This document shows, one piece after another, positions 7,919 through 15,427 of a stretch of DNA of 45,529 bases. The stretch's first letter is position 1. Every line of letters begins with the position of its first letter. Source of the stretch: an uncultured Clostridia bacterium. Lineage in GTDB: Bacteria > Bacillota > Clostridia > Christensenellales > Borkfalkiaceae. Position numbers and translations under genes: made by a program. Where the stretch lies: the NCBI GenBank assembly GCA_947623655.1, contig CANQHG010000014.1, forward strand, positions 1 through 45,529, read 5' to 3'. The notes beneath the pieces are model-generated. The model worked only from the letters and a program-made list of their open reading frames with translations, searched no databases and was not told where the DNA came from.

Positions 7919-8995
7919 TTATTCGGCATTGCCGTTTAAGTATGGCTTTATCATAGCGGGCAGAAACATCTTGCAAAACGTTTTGGTGCGCTCCTCAAAA
8001 CTGTACGCGCCGCCCGCCATATCCCAACAGAGCATTTCGCCGTAAATGACGTCCGTCAAGGCGTCGGCGAGCGCGTCGATCGGCGTGTCCTCTCTGAGTT
8101 CGCCCCGTTCAACGCCCTTTTTTATCATCCCTTTCATGGAATCGTTGTCTTTGCGGAGTTTTTCCTTGTCGTAGGGGTTCTCTACGAGATCGGGGTCTAC
8201 GGTATTGCGCACCCATTCCTGGCAGAGCTTAAGTCCGTCCCGTTCGATATGTCCCGAAAAAGTGACCATATAAAACGTCAACCGATCCATAAACGGTCCG
8301 TCGTAGCTTTGAGCCTCCTCGTAAATTTCGCGGAACATATCGTGGCTTATCGCAAATACCACATCTTCCTTGCGCTTGAAATAGGTATAAAATGTGCCGT
8401 TTGCAACGCCGCACGCCTTCGTGATCTCTTCGATCGAGGTATTGACAAGTCCCTTTTCGCGGATGATGTCCTTTGCCGTTTCCAACAGCTTCTTCCTCGT
8501 TTCCAAAGCGGCGATTTTTCTGTTCGTCATTTTTTCAGACATAAATCCTCCGTTTTCCTGCGCCGCCTTTCGCAGCTGTTCGGCTTTTTTCGCGAGCGCG
8601 ACATATGCCGCAGACGGTTCGTCTATCGCAAGAACGGTCTGCTCCATCGGACAAAGCCCTGTTCCGTCGCGGTTCATGATTTTGGGCGTAAGCGTGCCGT
8701 ATTGTGCAGATATTCCGTATTTATTCAGCACGGCAAGACCGCTTTTTGAGAGCACCTCGGCGAATACGCCTTTCACTCCCATCAGAACGTACAACATGGC
8801 GGCGGCTTTGCCCACGATCCTGTCTGCGGCGCAAGCGCCGTGCAGGTTTTCTCCCTGCTCGATCCAATCCAAAAGAGGACGGATGCCCCGCAGTCTGCTG
8901 GTAAGAATACGGTCGTCCTTTTGTACAATGCACGTCAGATTTTCATCTTTCAGACGCCCGCCGAGCAGGGCGAGCGATGTCGTTATCTCGGTCAT
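7919..8995 (-). CDS. DUF1893-TetR fusion protein with nested TetR start
   Basis: The 358-residue frame joins two domains. Residues 1 to about 140 are a DUF1893 domain (ENLTCIVQKDDRILTSRLRGIRPLLDW, AADRIVGKAAAMLYVLMGVK, GLCPMEQTVL). From about residue 152 a complete TetR repressor follows, with helix-turn-helix VNTSIEEITKACGVANGTFYTYFKRKEDV and an all-helical ligand domain. An internal ATG at 8542-8540 has a consensus GGAGG four bases upstream, so a free 207-residue TetR is probably made as well, or instead. The first ATG lies four bases after the stop that ends the upstream ECF pseudogene frame, and AAGGA precedes it. The likely target is the inverted repeat at the operon promoter (10840-10870). 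DUF1893 has no established role; fusion to a regulator suggests sensing, which is inference. Confidence 0.88.
   Translation of the reverse strand: MTEITTSLALLGGRLKDENLTCIVQKDDRILTSRLRGIRPLLDWIEQGENLHGACAADRIVGKAAAMLYVLMGVKGVFAEVLSKSGLAVLNKYGISAQYGTLTPKIMNRDGTGLCPMEQTVLAIDEPSAAYVALAKKAEQLRKAAQENGGFMSEKMTNRKIAALETRKKLLETAKDIIREKGLVNTSIEEITKACGVANGTFYTYFKRKEDVVFAISHDMFREIYEEAQSYDGPFMDRLTFYMVTFSGHIERDGLKLCQEWVRNTVDPDLVENPYDKEKLRKDNDSMKGMIKKGVERGELREDTPIDALADALTDVIYGEMLCWDMAGGAYSFEERTKTFCKMFLPAMIKPYLNGNAE
8540..8551 (-). promoter_or_regulatory. Strong internal ribosome-binding site and start for free TetR
   Basis: Minus strand GGAGG-ATTT-ATG (GGAGG = 8551-8547, ATG = 8542-8540), in frame within the DUF1893-TetR gene, immediately before the TetR domain. 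The two GGA codons are read as Gly-Gly in the long product. It would yield a 207-residue stand-alone repressor of normal TetR length. Confidence 0.7.
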
Positions 8996-8999
8996 GAAG

Positions 9000-9578
9000 T
9001 TATTCCTTGTCCTTTATAAGGAGCAAGCGCAGTCCCATAACAACGAAAGGAACGAGAACGGCTTGCAAAACCATGCCTAAAAGCCCTGTCTGGATCTGCG
9101 ACCAAACCGTTACCGCCTAGAGAGGAGAAACGCTCTGGAAAATGGCGGCGATGGTGAGGAACACGAGCCTGCCTGCGACCTGCGCAAGGAGTACCGCGGG
9201 GAACGCCATCCAACTGTTTTTAGCGATACTGCGCGAAAAGAGTCCCAAAATTGCCCCGAATACCGCAAGTTCTGCGATCATATAAAGCAGACGAATTGCG
9301 GCAGGCATGGGATTCCCGCCAAGCGAAGTGATCGCATAGCTGATGACGGGAGAGAGGATACCCACGCCCAACCCCCATTTCCAGCCGAGCAAGCATCCGC
9401 CGAGAAGAACGGGCAGATACATGGGGAGCCACTGCATCCCTCCGGGCGCGCCGAGGGCGAGATGTACAAGCTGCGGAAGAATGACCGCAAGCGCGATAAT
9501 TCCCAAAGAAATCAGCGTTTTTACCGTGATTTTCACGCGGGGAGCCACGTTGTGACGTGAAAGAACCTGTTCGATCAT
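9000..9578 (-). pseudogene. ECF transporter S component interrupted by in-frame amber stop
   Basis: Substrate-binding S component of an ECF-type vitamin transporter by fold: multiple hydrophobic helices, including VKTLISLGIIALAVILPQLV, YLPVLLGGCLLGWKWGLGVG and LLYMIAELAVFGAILG. The frame from ATG 9578 stops at TAG 9119-9117 after 153 residues. Reading on in the same frame gives 38 more residues (AVTVWSQIQTGLLGMVLQ, then a final helix ending RLLLIKDKE) to TAA at 9002-9000. Together that is about 191 residues, the normal length of an S component, with the last helix beyond the amber codon. TAG is an ordinary terminator elsewhere in this window (asp23), so a nonsense mutation is the simplest reading. 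The ligand is not recognisable; no energising EcfAAT genes are nearby. Confidence 0.8.
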
Positions 9579-9624
9579 CTTAAAATTCTTCCAATTTTTA
9601 TTTTTACATTTTTAGGCTATGGTA

Positions 9625-10794
9625 TTATAGGCACATTCTGAAAATCGCTTCCACGTCCTTAGGCGTAAGCGGCTTGAAGCCTTGCAATGTACCGCCTGCG
9701 CAGGCTTTTTGCGCCATAACGGAGAAATTGCTGTCGTCAATACCGAGTTCGGTAAGCGTGCTCTGCAGACCGAGCGTATGGAAGAAGAAGTCGGAAAGGG
9801 CGTCGATCGCGGCATTGGCACCGTCCATATCCGAAAGCGCATTATCCGTTCCGAAAACATCCACGCCGAATTTTTTGATTTGCGGGGCAGTATGGGTATC
9901 CAACACATATTTGAGCCATCTCGGAGTTAAGATCGCAAGCCCGAGACCGTGCGTAATATCATAAAACGCGGAAAGTTCATGCTCCATCATATGGCAGGAG
10001 ACATCTTGGTCTACCCCTGCGGCAACAAAGCCGTTCAATGCCCAGGAAGATGCCCACATGAGATTTGCGCGCGCCTCGTAGTTGTCGGGAGTTTCGAGCG
10101 CGATCGGAGCGTACTTGACAACGGTCTTGATGAGATCCGTCATAACGCGGTCGATAAAATCCATTTTGGGCTGCATTGTAAAGTAATAGCTGTCAAAGAC
10201 ATGCGAAAGAATATCCACGCTGCCGCAAGCCGTCTGAAATTTACTGACCGAATAGGTGTTTTCGGGGTTCAAAAAAGACGCTTTGGGCTGTAACAGCGGG
10301 CTGAGAATGGCAAGTTTTTCATGCGTCTGCATATTCGAGATCACGCCGCCGCAATCCATTTCGGAGCCTGTCGCCGCAAGTGTGAGAACGGTGACGATGG
10401 GCAATGCGTTCACAACGGAAGCCGTACCTTTTACCAAATCCCAAGCGTCGCCGTCGTAATATGTTGCCGCGGCGATCGCCTTTGTGCAATCTATGGTAGA
10501 ACCGCCGCCGACGGCGAGCAGAACGTCGATCTTTTCCCGCTTGCAGATCTCCGCGCCGCGGTTGACGGTCGTGTGCCGCGGATTGGGTTCTACTCCCGAA
10601 AGTTCAAAACATTCCAGCCCTGCGTTCGCCATTTCTTTCAGCACCTTCTCATAAAGTCCCATTTTCTTGATCGAGCCGCCGCCATAGACGAGAAGAACTC
10701 TTCTTCCGTACTTTTTGAGTTCCGCACCGAGATGTTTCAGTTGGTCTTTTCCAAAATAAACCTTTGTGGTGTTTTGAAAAACAAAATCGTTCAT
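9625..10794 (-). CDS. Iron-containing alcohol dehydrogenase (YqhD/BdhA-like)
   Basis: NAD(P)H-dependent group III alcohol dehydrogenase, 389 residues, of the butanol dehydrogenase/YqhD type that reduces aldehydes to alcohols. The nucleotide-binding motif GGGSTIDCTKAIAA and the early RVLLVYGGGSIKKMG block are typical. Metal ligands are visible as Asp and His in CGSVDILSHVFDSYY, and His residues in MMEHELSAFYDITHGLGLA. AAGGAG precedes the ATG. First gene of the operon running down to the aldo/keto reductase, behind a good promoter with an overlapping operator. Together with that reductase it suggests aldehyde or carbonyl detoxification or fermentation; the actual substrate is not determinable. 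Confidence 0.92.
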   Translation of the reverse strand: MNDFVFQNTTKVYFGKDQLKHLGAELKKYGRRVLLVYGGGSIKKMGLYEKVLKEMANAGLECFELSGVEPNPRHTTVNRGAEICKREKIDVLLAVGGGSTIDCTKAIAAATYYDGDAWDLVKGTASVVNALPIVTVLTLAATGSEMDCGGVISNMQTHEKLAILSPLLQPKASFLNPENTYSVSKFQTACGSVDILSHVFDSYYFTMQPKMDFIDRVMTDLIKTVVKYAPIALETPDNYEARANLMWASSWALNGFVAAGVDQDVSCHMMEHELSAFYDITHGLGLAILTPRWLKYVLDTHTAPQIKKFGVDVFGTDNALSDMDGANAAIDALSDFFFHTLGLQSTLTELGIDDSNFSVMAQKACAGGTLQGFKPLTPKDVEAIFRMCL

Positions 10795-10825
10795 TTTACA
10801 GTCTCCTTTTTGATTCTTCTGTTTT

Positions 10826-10870
10826 ATTCTACCACATTCGTTGAATGAAAGTCAATGATTTTCATTCAAC
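10826..10870 (-). promoter_or_regulatory. Promoter of the reductase operon with overlapping operator-like inverted repeat
   Basis: On the minus strand TTGACT (10855-10850), an 18-bp spacer and TAGAAT (10831-10826) form a sigma-A-type promoter. A perfect 11-bp inverted repeat, GTTGAATGAAA at 10840-10850 and its complement at 10860-10870, spans the -35 box with a 9-bp centre; an extra ATTCAACGAAT half-match extends into the spacer. Placement is that of a classic repressor site. The TetR domain encoded two genes downstream is the obvious candidate, by inference. Confidence 0.75.
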
Positions 10871-10957
10871 ATTATAAAAAATTTCCGGATTCTTTGGGCA
10901 TGAAAAAGAGCCCCGAGAATAATCGGTCATCAATGTGTTGTTTGCGCCCCGATTTGT

Positions 10958-10986
10958 TTGACAAATTGCGACAAAAGTGATAGCAT
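10958..10986 (+). promoter_or_regulatory. Promoter directly abutting the permease start
   Basis: Perfect -35 TTGACA at 10958-10963, 17-bp spacer, -10 TAGCAT at 10981-10986. The expected transcript start near 10993 falls between the two possible ATG codons (10987 and 10999). This would give an almost leaderless mRNA starting at the second ATG. Confidence 0.6.
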
Positions 10987-12300
10987 ATGCGCGGTTTTAT
11001 GGTCAATATCATCATTTGCGCCGCGACATGTCTCGCCATGATCTCGGGCGTGCTCTTCTTCCCCAAAATCAAGCTCGGGAAACTGAAAATCGATAGTTAT
11101 TGGGCGGTCGTGACGCTCGGCGCGGCAATTCTGCTCCTCTGCGGGCAGACAGACGTTGCGGCGATCGGCAAGGCGCTCGTTGCGGACACTGCCGTCAATC
11201 CCCTGAAGATCCTCGTCCTCTTTTTGTGCATGACGGTCCTCTCCGTCTTTCTGGACGAGCTCGGCTTCTTCCGCGCTCTCGCGGGGTTCGCATTGAGACA
11301 TGCGCACAGCGGACAAAAGCGGCTGTTTTTCTCCCTCTATTGCATGGTCGCAGTGCTCACCGTGTTCACGTCGAACGACGTCATCGTGCTCTCTTTCACC
11401 CCGTTTATCTGCTATTTCGCGCGGGAAGCGAAGATCGACCCCATGCCCTATCTCGCGGCGGAATTTGTCGCGGCGAACACATGGAGCATGGCGCTCGTGA
11501 TCGGCAATCCCACGAATATCTATCTCGCGACGGCGTTCGGCGTAGAGTTTGTCTCCTACTTCCTCGTCGCCGCCCTGCCTACGCTCGCCGCGGGCGGCGT
11601 TTCGCTTCTTCTGCTCTATCTCCTCTTTCGGAAAAAACTTGCAGAGCCCCTTGCGGGACAGGCGGAACGCGATCGGGTAGAAGATATTCCCGCGCTCGTC
11701 ATCGGGCTCGTCCATCTCGGGGTCTGCACGGTGATGCTCGCGGTCGGGTCCTATATCGGCGTGGAAATGTGGCTCGTTGCGGCATGCGCGGCGGGGAGCC
11801 TTTGTCTTTCAAACTGCATTCTCGCACTCGTGCGCAGAAAAAAACCGAGGGCCCTCCTCGGCAGTCTGAGGAGAGCCCCTTGGCAACTTGTTCCCTTTCT
11901 TCTTTCTATGTTCATTCTGACGGAAGCGCTCGCCATGCAGGGCACGACGGCAAAGATCGCAAACTTTCTGGGGACGGAATTTCCCGTTCCCATCTACGGA
12001 TTTTTGTCCTTTTTTGCGTCCAATCTCATCAACAATATCCCGATGAGCGTATTTTTCTCCTCGATGATCTCCGCCTCGGGGGCGGGAGCGGGCGCTGTGT
12101 ATGCGACGGTGATCGGCTCTAATCTGGGCGCATTTTTCACCCCGATCGGCGCCCTTGCGGGGCTGATGTTCAGCTCTATCCTCGCGCAACACGGCGTAAA
12201 GTTCGGCTATAAAGACTTTTTAAAGCTCGGCGTCGCAGTCGCTCTCCCCTCTCTTACCGCCTCGCTCGGCGTTCTTTGGGGGGTATTGACCCTCTTTTGA
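10987..12300 (+). CDS. ArsB/NhaD/CitM-superfamily ion permease
   Basis: Polytopic membrane transporter, up to 437 residues with about eleven hydrophobic segments. Two signature re-entrant loops of the ion transporter superfamily are visible: SNDVIVLSFTPF with GNPTNIYLA in the first half and SNLINNIPMSVFFS with GSNLGAFFTPIGA in the second. Such proteins export arsenite, exchange Na+/H+ or move dicarboxylates; the sequence alone does not decide. The long start at 10987 abuts the -10 box, so the ATG at 10999 (MVNIIICAATC) may be the real one. Neither has a Shine-Dalgarno sequence. No arsR or arsenate reductase is adjacent, which argues against a classical ars operon. It is convergent with the next gene with only three bases between stops and no terminator. 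Confidence 0.85.
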   Translation: MRGFMVNIIICAATCLAMISGVLFFPKIKLGKLKIDSYWAVVTLGAAILLLCGQTDVAAIGKALVADTAVNPLKILVLFLCMTVLSVFLDELGFFRALAGFALRHAHSGQKRLFFSLYCMVAVLTVFTSNDVIVLSFTPFICYFAREAKIDPMPYLAAEFVAANTWSMALVIGNPTNIYLATAFGVEFVSYFLVAALPTLAAGGVSLLLLYLLFRKKLAEPLAGQAERDRVEDIPALVIGLVHLGVCTVMLAVGSYIGVEMWLVAACAAGSLCLSNCILALVRRKKPRALLGSLRRAPWQLVPFLLSMFILTEALAMQGTTAKIANFLGTEFPVPIYGFLSFFASNLINNIPMSVFFSSMISASGAGAGAVYATVIGSNLGAFFTPIGALAGLMFSSILAQHGVKFGYKDFLKLGVAVALPSLTASLGVLWGVLTLF

Positions 12301-12303
12301 GCG

Positions 12304-12654
12304 TTACGCGGAGCGTTCTACTTCCCGCACAAGCCCCTCGAGCCTCGTTTTCAGCATGGAGAAAGGCACGGGTGAGACGAAATAATACTTCGCGCCGAGC
12401 GCAACGGCCCTGTCGATCATATCTGCGTCGGCAGCGTCCGCCATTACGATGAAAGGCATCTGAGGCGCCTCTCTCACGGCCTCGAGGTCGGATCCTGTTC
12501 CGACGCAGATCACGGCCGCAGCGGGGACAGGTCGGTTTGAACCCGCAAGATTTTCACAGCTCTGCACTTGGGTCACGAGAAATTCGTCGCTAACAGAGTT
12601 GATGAGGTCCGCCTCAAGCGCCTTATTGCTTCCGAAAACAACTATTTCTTTCAT
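12304..12654 (-). CDS. Stand-alone degenerate receiver-domain (pseudo-receiver) protein
   Basis: A 116-residue protein with the alternating pattern of a CheY-like receiver: MKEIVVFG (strand 1), AAAVICVG (strand 3), MPFIVMADAADADMIDRAVALGAKYYFVSPVPFSML (strand 4 to helix 5, close to the Spo0A-type pattern). The phosphoacceptor aspartate expected at the end of strand 3 is not seen (VICVGTG), and the usual Thr/Ser and Lys switch residues are replaced by Ala and Ser. It is therefore unlikely to be phosphorylated. Start chosen at 12654, where AGAAGG sits upstream and a promoter fits; a longer open frame exists but lies in AT-rich promoter DNA. No output domain and no kinase nearby; role unknown. 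Confidence 0.65.
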   Translation of the reverse strand: MKEIVVFGSNKALEADLINSVSDEFLVTQVQSCENLAGSNRPVPAAAVICVGTGSDLEAVREAPQMPFIVMADAADADMIDRAVALGAKYYFVSPVPFSMLKTRLEGLVREVERSA

Positions 12655-12675
12655 TTTTTTCGCCTTCTTAAAAAA

Positions 12676-12704
12676 ATTATAGAACAGATTTTTTGTTTTG
12701 TAAA
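12676..12704 (-). promoter_or_regulatory. Promoter of the pseudo-receiver gene
   Basis: Minus strand TTTACA (12704-12699), 17-bp spacer, TATAAT (12681-12676). It yields a leader of roughly 15-20 bases containing AGAAGG before the ATG at 12654. Confidence 0.75.
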
Positions 12705-12812
12705 GTGTTTGGGAAAAAGTTTTACAAATTTTTTGAGAATTTTTTTGATTATTTTGAATCAATTTGTCTTTTTATGCGCTTTTGGCGAAAGGAACGGACA
12801 AAATTTTAAAAA

Positions 12813-13592
12813 TCAGCACAAAAAAGGCCCCTTATATTGCGCTTTCGGCGGCTCCTTCCCAAAGAGCGAGATCGCTTTTTTGGGGCAGAGGTTGACGCAC
12901 CGATAGCAAAAGACGCACTTCCCCGTCCCCTTCGCCTTGCCGTGTTCCACGGTGAGGTTGGAAACGGGACAGCTCTTGACGCACGCTCTGCACCCGACGC
13001 AGCGGGACGGGTCGATTTTGAGTTTGCCGCGTTTTTCCGCCTCACCCTTTCTCCAATATTTTCTTTGGCTGTAGTAGCCGACGGCGTGAGGCAGGAGCGT
13101 AAAACCTCGCCTGCACTTCTTTCCGTCCAAAATTTTTTCGGCGAACTTATCGGCCTTAACTTGCGCATATGTGAGCTTTTTTCTGAGTTCTTCACCGTTT
13201 TTCACGCCGAACTTGCTGTCCGCGATGTTATTAGGCATATTGAAATGCTCGGCGGCGATCACCGTACCGCCGAACTTTTCGAGCGTTCTGCCGATCGTCG
13301 CCGCACCGTCGCCAGAAAAGAAATACTGCGTTTCCGCGATGGCGATGTTTTTTCCGCGGAAGAGGTCCGCATGCGCGTGCACGAAGCGCCGCATGGGAAT
13401 GGGCGGCGCGCCGCCATAGATCGGAAAAGCTATGAGAACGAGATCGGCCTCTTTGAGCGGTTGCGCAAGGTCTGCTCCCCCCGCGACGTCGTATACGGCC
13501 GTTTCATACCTGCGCGAGAGCGTCTTCACGATCCTTTTCACGATAAATGCCGTGTTTCCCGTTCCCGAAAAATAAAATACCGAAAGCTTCAT
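12813..13592 (-). CDS. EFR1-type flavodoxin/bis-4Fe-4S ferredoxin fusion
   Basis: A 259-residue redox protein. Residues 1 to about 150 are a flavodoxin-like domain starting MKLSVFYFSGTGNT, the FMN phosphate-binding loop, with IAFPIYGGAPPIPMRRF. The C-terminal third carries two 4Fe-4S motifs, CVGCRACVKSCP and CVFCYRCVNLCP. This is the EFR1 family layout common in anaerobic Clostridia, thought to move low-potential electrons; partners are unknown. An open frame extends 24 codons upstream, but the flavodoxin homology begins at this ATG. Only a weak GAGAG lies close upstream, and TATACT sits six bases before the ATG, so start mapping would be useful. Preceded by the aspA terminator, so it needs its own promoter. 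Confidence 0.88.
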   Translation of the reverse strand: MKLSVFYFSGTGNTAFIVKRIVKTLSRRYETAVYDVAGGADLAQPLKEADLVLIAFPIYGGAPPIPMRRFVHAHADLFRGKNIAIAETQYFFSGDGAATIGRTLEKFGGTVIAAEHFNMPNNIADSKFGVKNGEELRKKLTYAQVKADKFAEKILDGKKCRRGFTLLPHAVGYYSQRKYWRKGEAEKRGKLKIDPSRCVGCRACVKSCPVSNLTVEHGKAKGTGKCVFCYRCVNLCPKKAISLFGKEPPKAQYKGPFLC

Positions 13593-13662
13593 GCTCTCAG
13601 TATATGCGGAAGACGCGTGTTTGGTCCCCGCACAGCGATCGAATACGGAAAATTTTTCGATC

Positions 13663-13695
13663 AAAAAATCCTCGGCGACAGGCCGAGGATTTTTT
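13663..13695. terminator. Terminator of aspA
   Basis: Perfect 14-bp stem AAAAAATCCTCGGC (13663-13676) and its complement (13682-13695), five-base loop, T-run on both strands. It lies directly downstream of the aspartase gene and upstream of the EFR1 gene. Confidence 0.92.
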
Positions 13696-13707
13696 CTGTG
13701 TATCTCT

Positions 13708-15111
13708 TTACAATCTCCCGCCGCAAGGTTCGGTGAGAACGAGGGGATCGAGCACTTCGTCGAGCGTCTTTTCGTCCATCAATCCCTCGCGGAGCACGAT
13801 GGAGCGGATCGGTTCCCCCGTCTTCAGCGACTCCTTGGCGATCTCGGCCGCTTTCAGATAGCCGATATACGGATTGAGCGCCGTCACGATGCCGACGCTT
13901 CTGTTGACCCACTCGGCGCATCTCTCACGGTTGGCGGTGATGCCGACGATACAGTTTTCGATGAGCGTCCTGATCGCCCCCGTCAGCGCCCTCACCGACT
14001 CAAAAAGCTGGTAGAAAATGACGGGCTCGAAAGCATTGAGCTCGAGTTGACCCGCTTCTGCCGCCATTGTCACCGTAACGTCGTGACCGATGACGAGGAA
14101 GCAGACCTGATTGACGACCTCGGGAATGACGGGGTTGATCTTTCCAGGCATGATGGAAGAACCATTCTGGCGCGCGGGAAGAATGATCTCGCCGAGCCCC
14201 GTACGCGGGCCGCTGGACATCAGTCTGAGGTCGTTGCACATCTTGGAAAGGTTGATCGCAAGCGCCTTTAAAGTCCCCGAAACGGCCGCAAAGCCGTCTA
14301 CGTTCTGCGTACCGTCGAAGAGGTCGTCGGCACGCCTTAATTTCTCCCCCGTAAGAAGAGAAAGTTCCTCGGTGATATGGGTAAAATAAGCTTCTTTTGC
14401 ATTGATCGCAGTGCCGATCGCCGTCGCGCCCATGTTTATGGTCCGCATTTCGGAGAGCGACGCCTCTATTCTCTCTTTGGAACGGAGCACAGACGTTGCA
14501 AAGGCGCGGAATGCCTGCCCGAGGCGCATGGGAACGGCGTCTTGCAGTTGCGTCCTCCCCATTTTGAGAATGCCGTCGAATTCATGCGCTTTCTGCATCA
14601 ATGCGTCATAGAGGTGGCCGAGTTCCGATAGCAGTTCTTTGGAAAGAGCAAGAAGCGTGAGTTTGCCCGCCGTGGGAATGACGTCGTTCGTCGATTGCTC
14701 CATATTTACGTCGTCGTTGGGGCTGATGACCGTATAATCGCCCTTTTTGCCGCCAAGATGTTCGATGGCGATGTTGGCGATAACTTCGTTTACGTTCATG
14801 TTGGCAGACGTTCCCGCCCCGCCCTGAACGGCGTCTACAATAAAGTCCCGCCTGTGTTTCCCGTGCAAGATCTCGTCGCAGGCGGCGATTACTGCATCGG
14901 CCTTGGTCGCGTCCAAAAGTCCGTACGACTTATTGACGATCGCGGCGGCCTTTTTGATGATGACAATGTTACGCACGAACGGGAAAGTGAGCTTTGTACC
15001 CGTGATCTCAAAATTTTCCTTGGCGCGGAGCGTCTGAATGCCGTAATACGCGCCGCTGTCCACCGAGAGCTCCCCGACCGAGTCGCTCTCTGTTCTGTAT
15101 TCTTTTTCCAT
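13708..15111 (-). CDS. aspA: Aspartate ammonia-lyase
   Basis: Converts L-aspartate to fumarate and ammonia. The 467-residue protein belongs to the fumarase/aspartase superfamily: the signature GSSIMPGKINPV (flexible SS loop) is intact, together with TSANMNVNEVIAN, STNDVIPTA and GRTQLQDAVP. Aspartase is preferred over class II fumarase because of the GRTQLQDAVPM context and N-terminal similarity to AspA, but the two are close. ATG at 15111 is chosen because GGGAG lies six bases upstream; an in-frame TTG at 15123 overlaps that site. A good promoter lies upstream and a strong terminator downstream, so it is monocistronic. Confidence 0.92.
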   Translation of the reverse strand: MEKEYRTESDSVGELSVDSGAYYGIQTLRAKENFEITGTKLTFPFVRNIVIIKKAAAIVNKSYGLLDATKADAVIAACDEILHGKHRRDFIVDAVQGGAGTSANMNVNEVIANIAIEHLGGKKGDYTVISPNDDVNMEQSTNDVIPTAGKLTLLALSKELLSELGHLYDALMQKAHEFDGILKMGRTQLQDAVPMRLGQAFRAFATSVLRSKERIEASLSEMRTINMGATAIGTAINAKEAYFTHITEELSLLTGEKLRRADDLFDGTQNVDGFAAVSGTLKALAINLSKMCNDLRLMSSGPRTGLGEIILPARQNGSSIMPGKINPVIPEVVNQVCFLVIGHDVTVTMAAEAGQLELNAFEPVIFYQLFESVRALTGAIRTLIENCIVGITANRERCAEWVNRSVGIVTALNPYIGYLKAAEIAKESLKTGEPIRSIVLREGLMDEKTLDEVLDPLVLTEPCGGRL

Positions 15112-15179
15112 ATGTGCTCCCAATCGTTTTCCGCCGCCCGCGACCGCCGCTCGGATGGCCCGCGGACTGCTTGCTCTAT

Positions 15180-15208
15180 ATTATACTTCTCTCCCGCACG
15201 AATTGCAA
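15180..15208 (-). promoter_or_regulatory. Promoter of aspA
   Basis: Minus strand TTGCAA (15208-15203), 17-bp spacer, perfect TATAAT (15185-15180), giving a leader of about 60 bases before the aspA ATG. Confidence 0.75.
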
Positions 15209-15246
15209 GCATTTTTTGCCCTGTTTCTCATTTCCCCGCCCCGTCC

Positions 15247-15335
15247 CTCATCCCGAGACGTAGCCGAGCGGATCTCATAGCCCCACGGACTCCGTTACTT
15301 ATAGAGGGATCTCCTCGCCTACGGCTCGAGATGAG
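15247..15335. repeat. Palindromic interspersed repeat
   Basis: Imperfect terminal inverted repeat: the left end CTCATCCCGAGACGTAGCCG is mirrored at the right end, where the complement reads CTCATCTCGAGCCGTAGGCG. The ~35-bp centre is unpaired. It belongs to the same style of repeat that fills other gaps in the window. The remaining gap to the tmRNA (15336-15611) holds a terminator and two related GCCGCATATGCGGC palindromes (15433-15446 and about 15589-15604), but no gene. Confidence 0.7.
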
Positions 15336-15403
15336 GGGGTTCCTCGGCTCCCCCCAAGGGAAATTCTGCACAGAGGACCGTGGGATGGGGATATAGCATA
15401 TGA

Positions 15404-15427
15404 AAAGAGAGGCTTCGGCCTCTCTTT
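15404..15427 (-). terminator. Intrinsic terminator with UUCG-type loop (tmRNA downstream region)
   Basis: Stem AAAGAGAGGC (15404-15413) and its complement (15418-15427) around a TTCG tetraloop on the plus strand (CGAA on the minus strand). On the minus strand the stem ends in a T-rich tract. It lies about 185 bases past the mature tmRNA 3' end and is the first clear terminator there. Confidence 0.7.

Noticed and set aside
9117-9119. TAG reassigned to an amino acid in this organism
   Set aside because: TAG ends asp23 at the expected place, so a lineage-wide recoding is not supported; a local nonsense mutation is simpler.
10987-12300. A classical arsenite efflux operon
   Set aside because: The permease belongs to the broad ArsB/NhaD/CitM superfamily, but no arsR, arsA or arsC lies nearby, so arsenite as substrate cannot be asserted.
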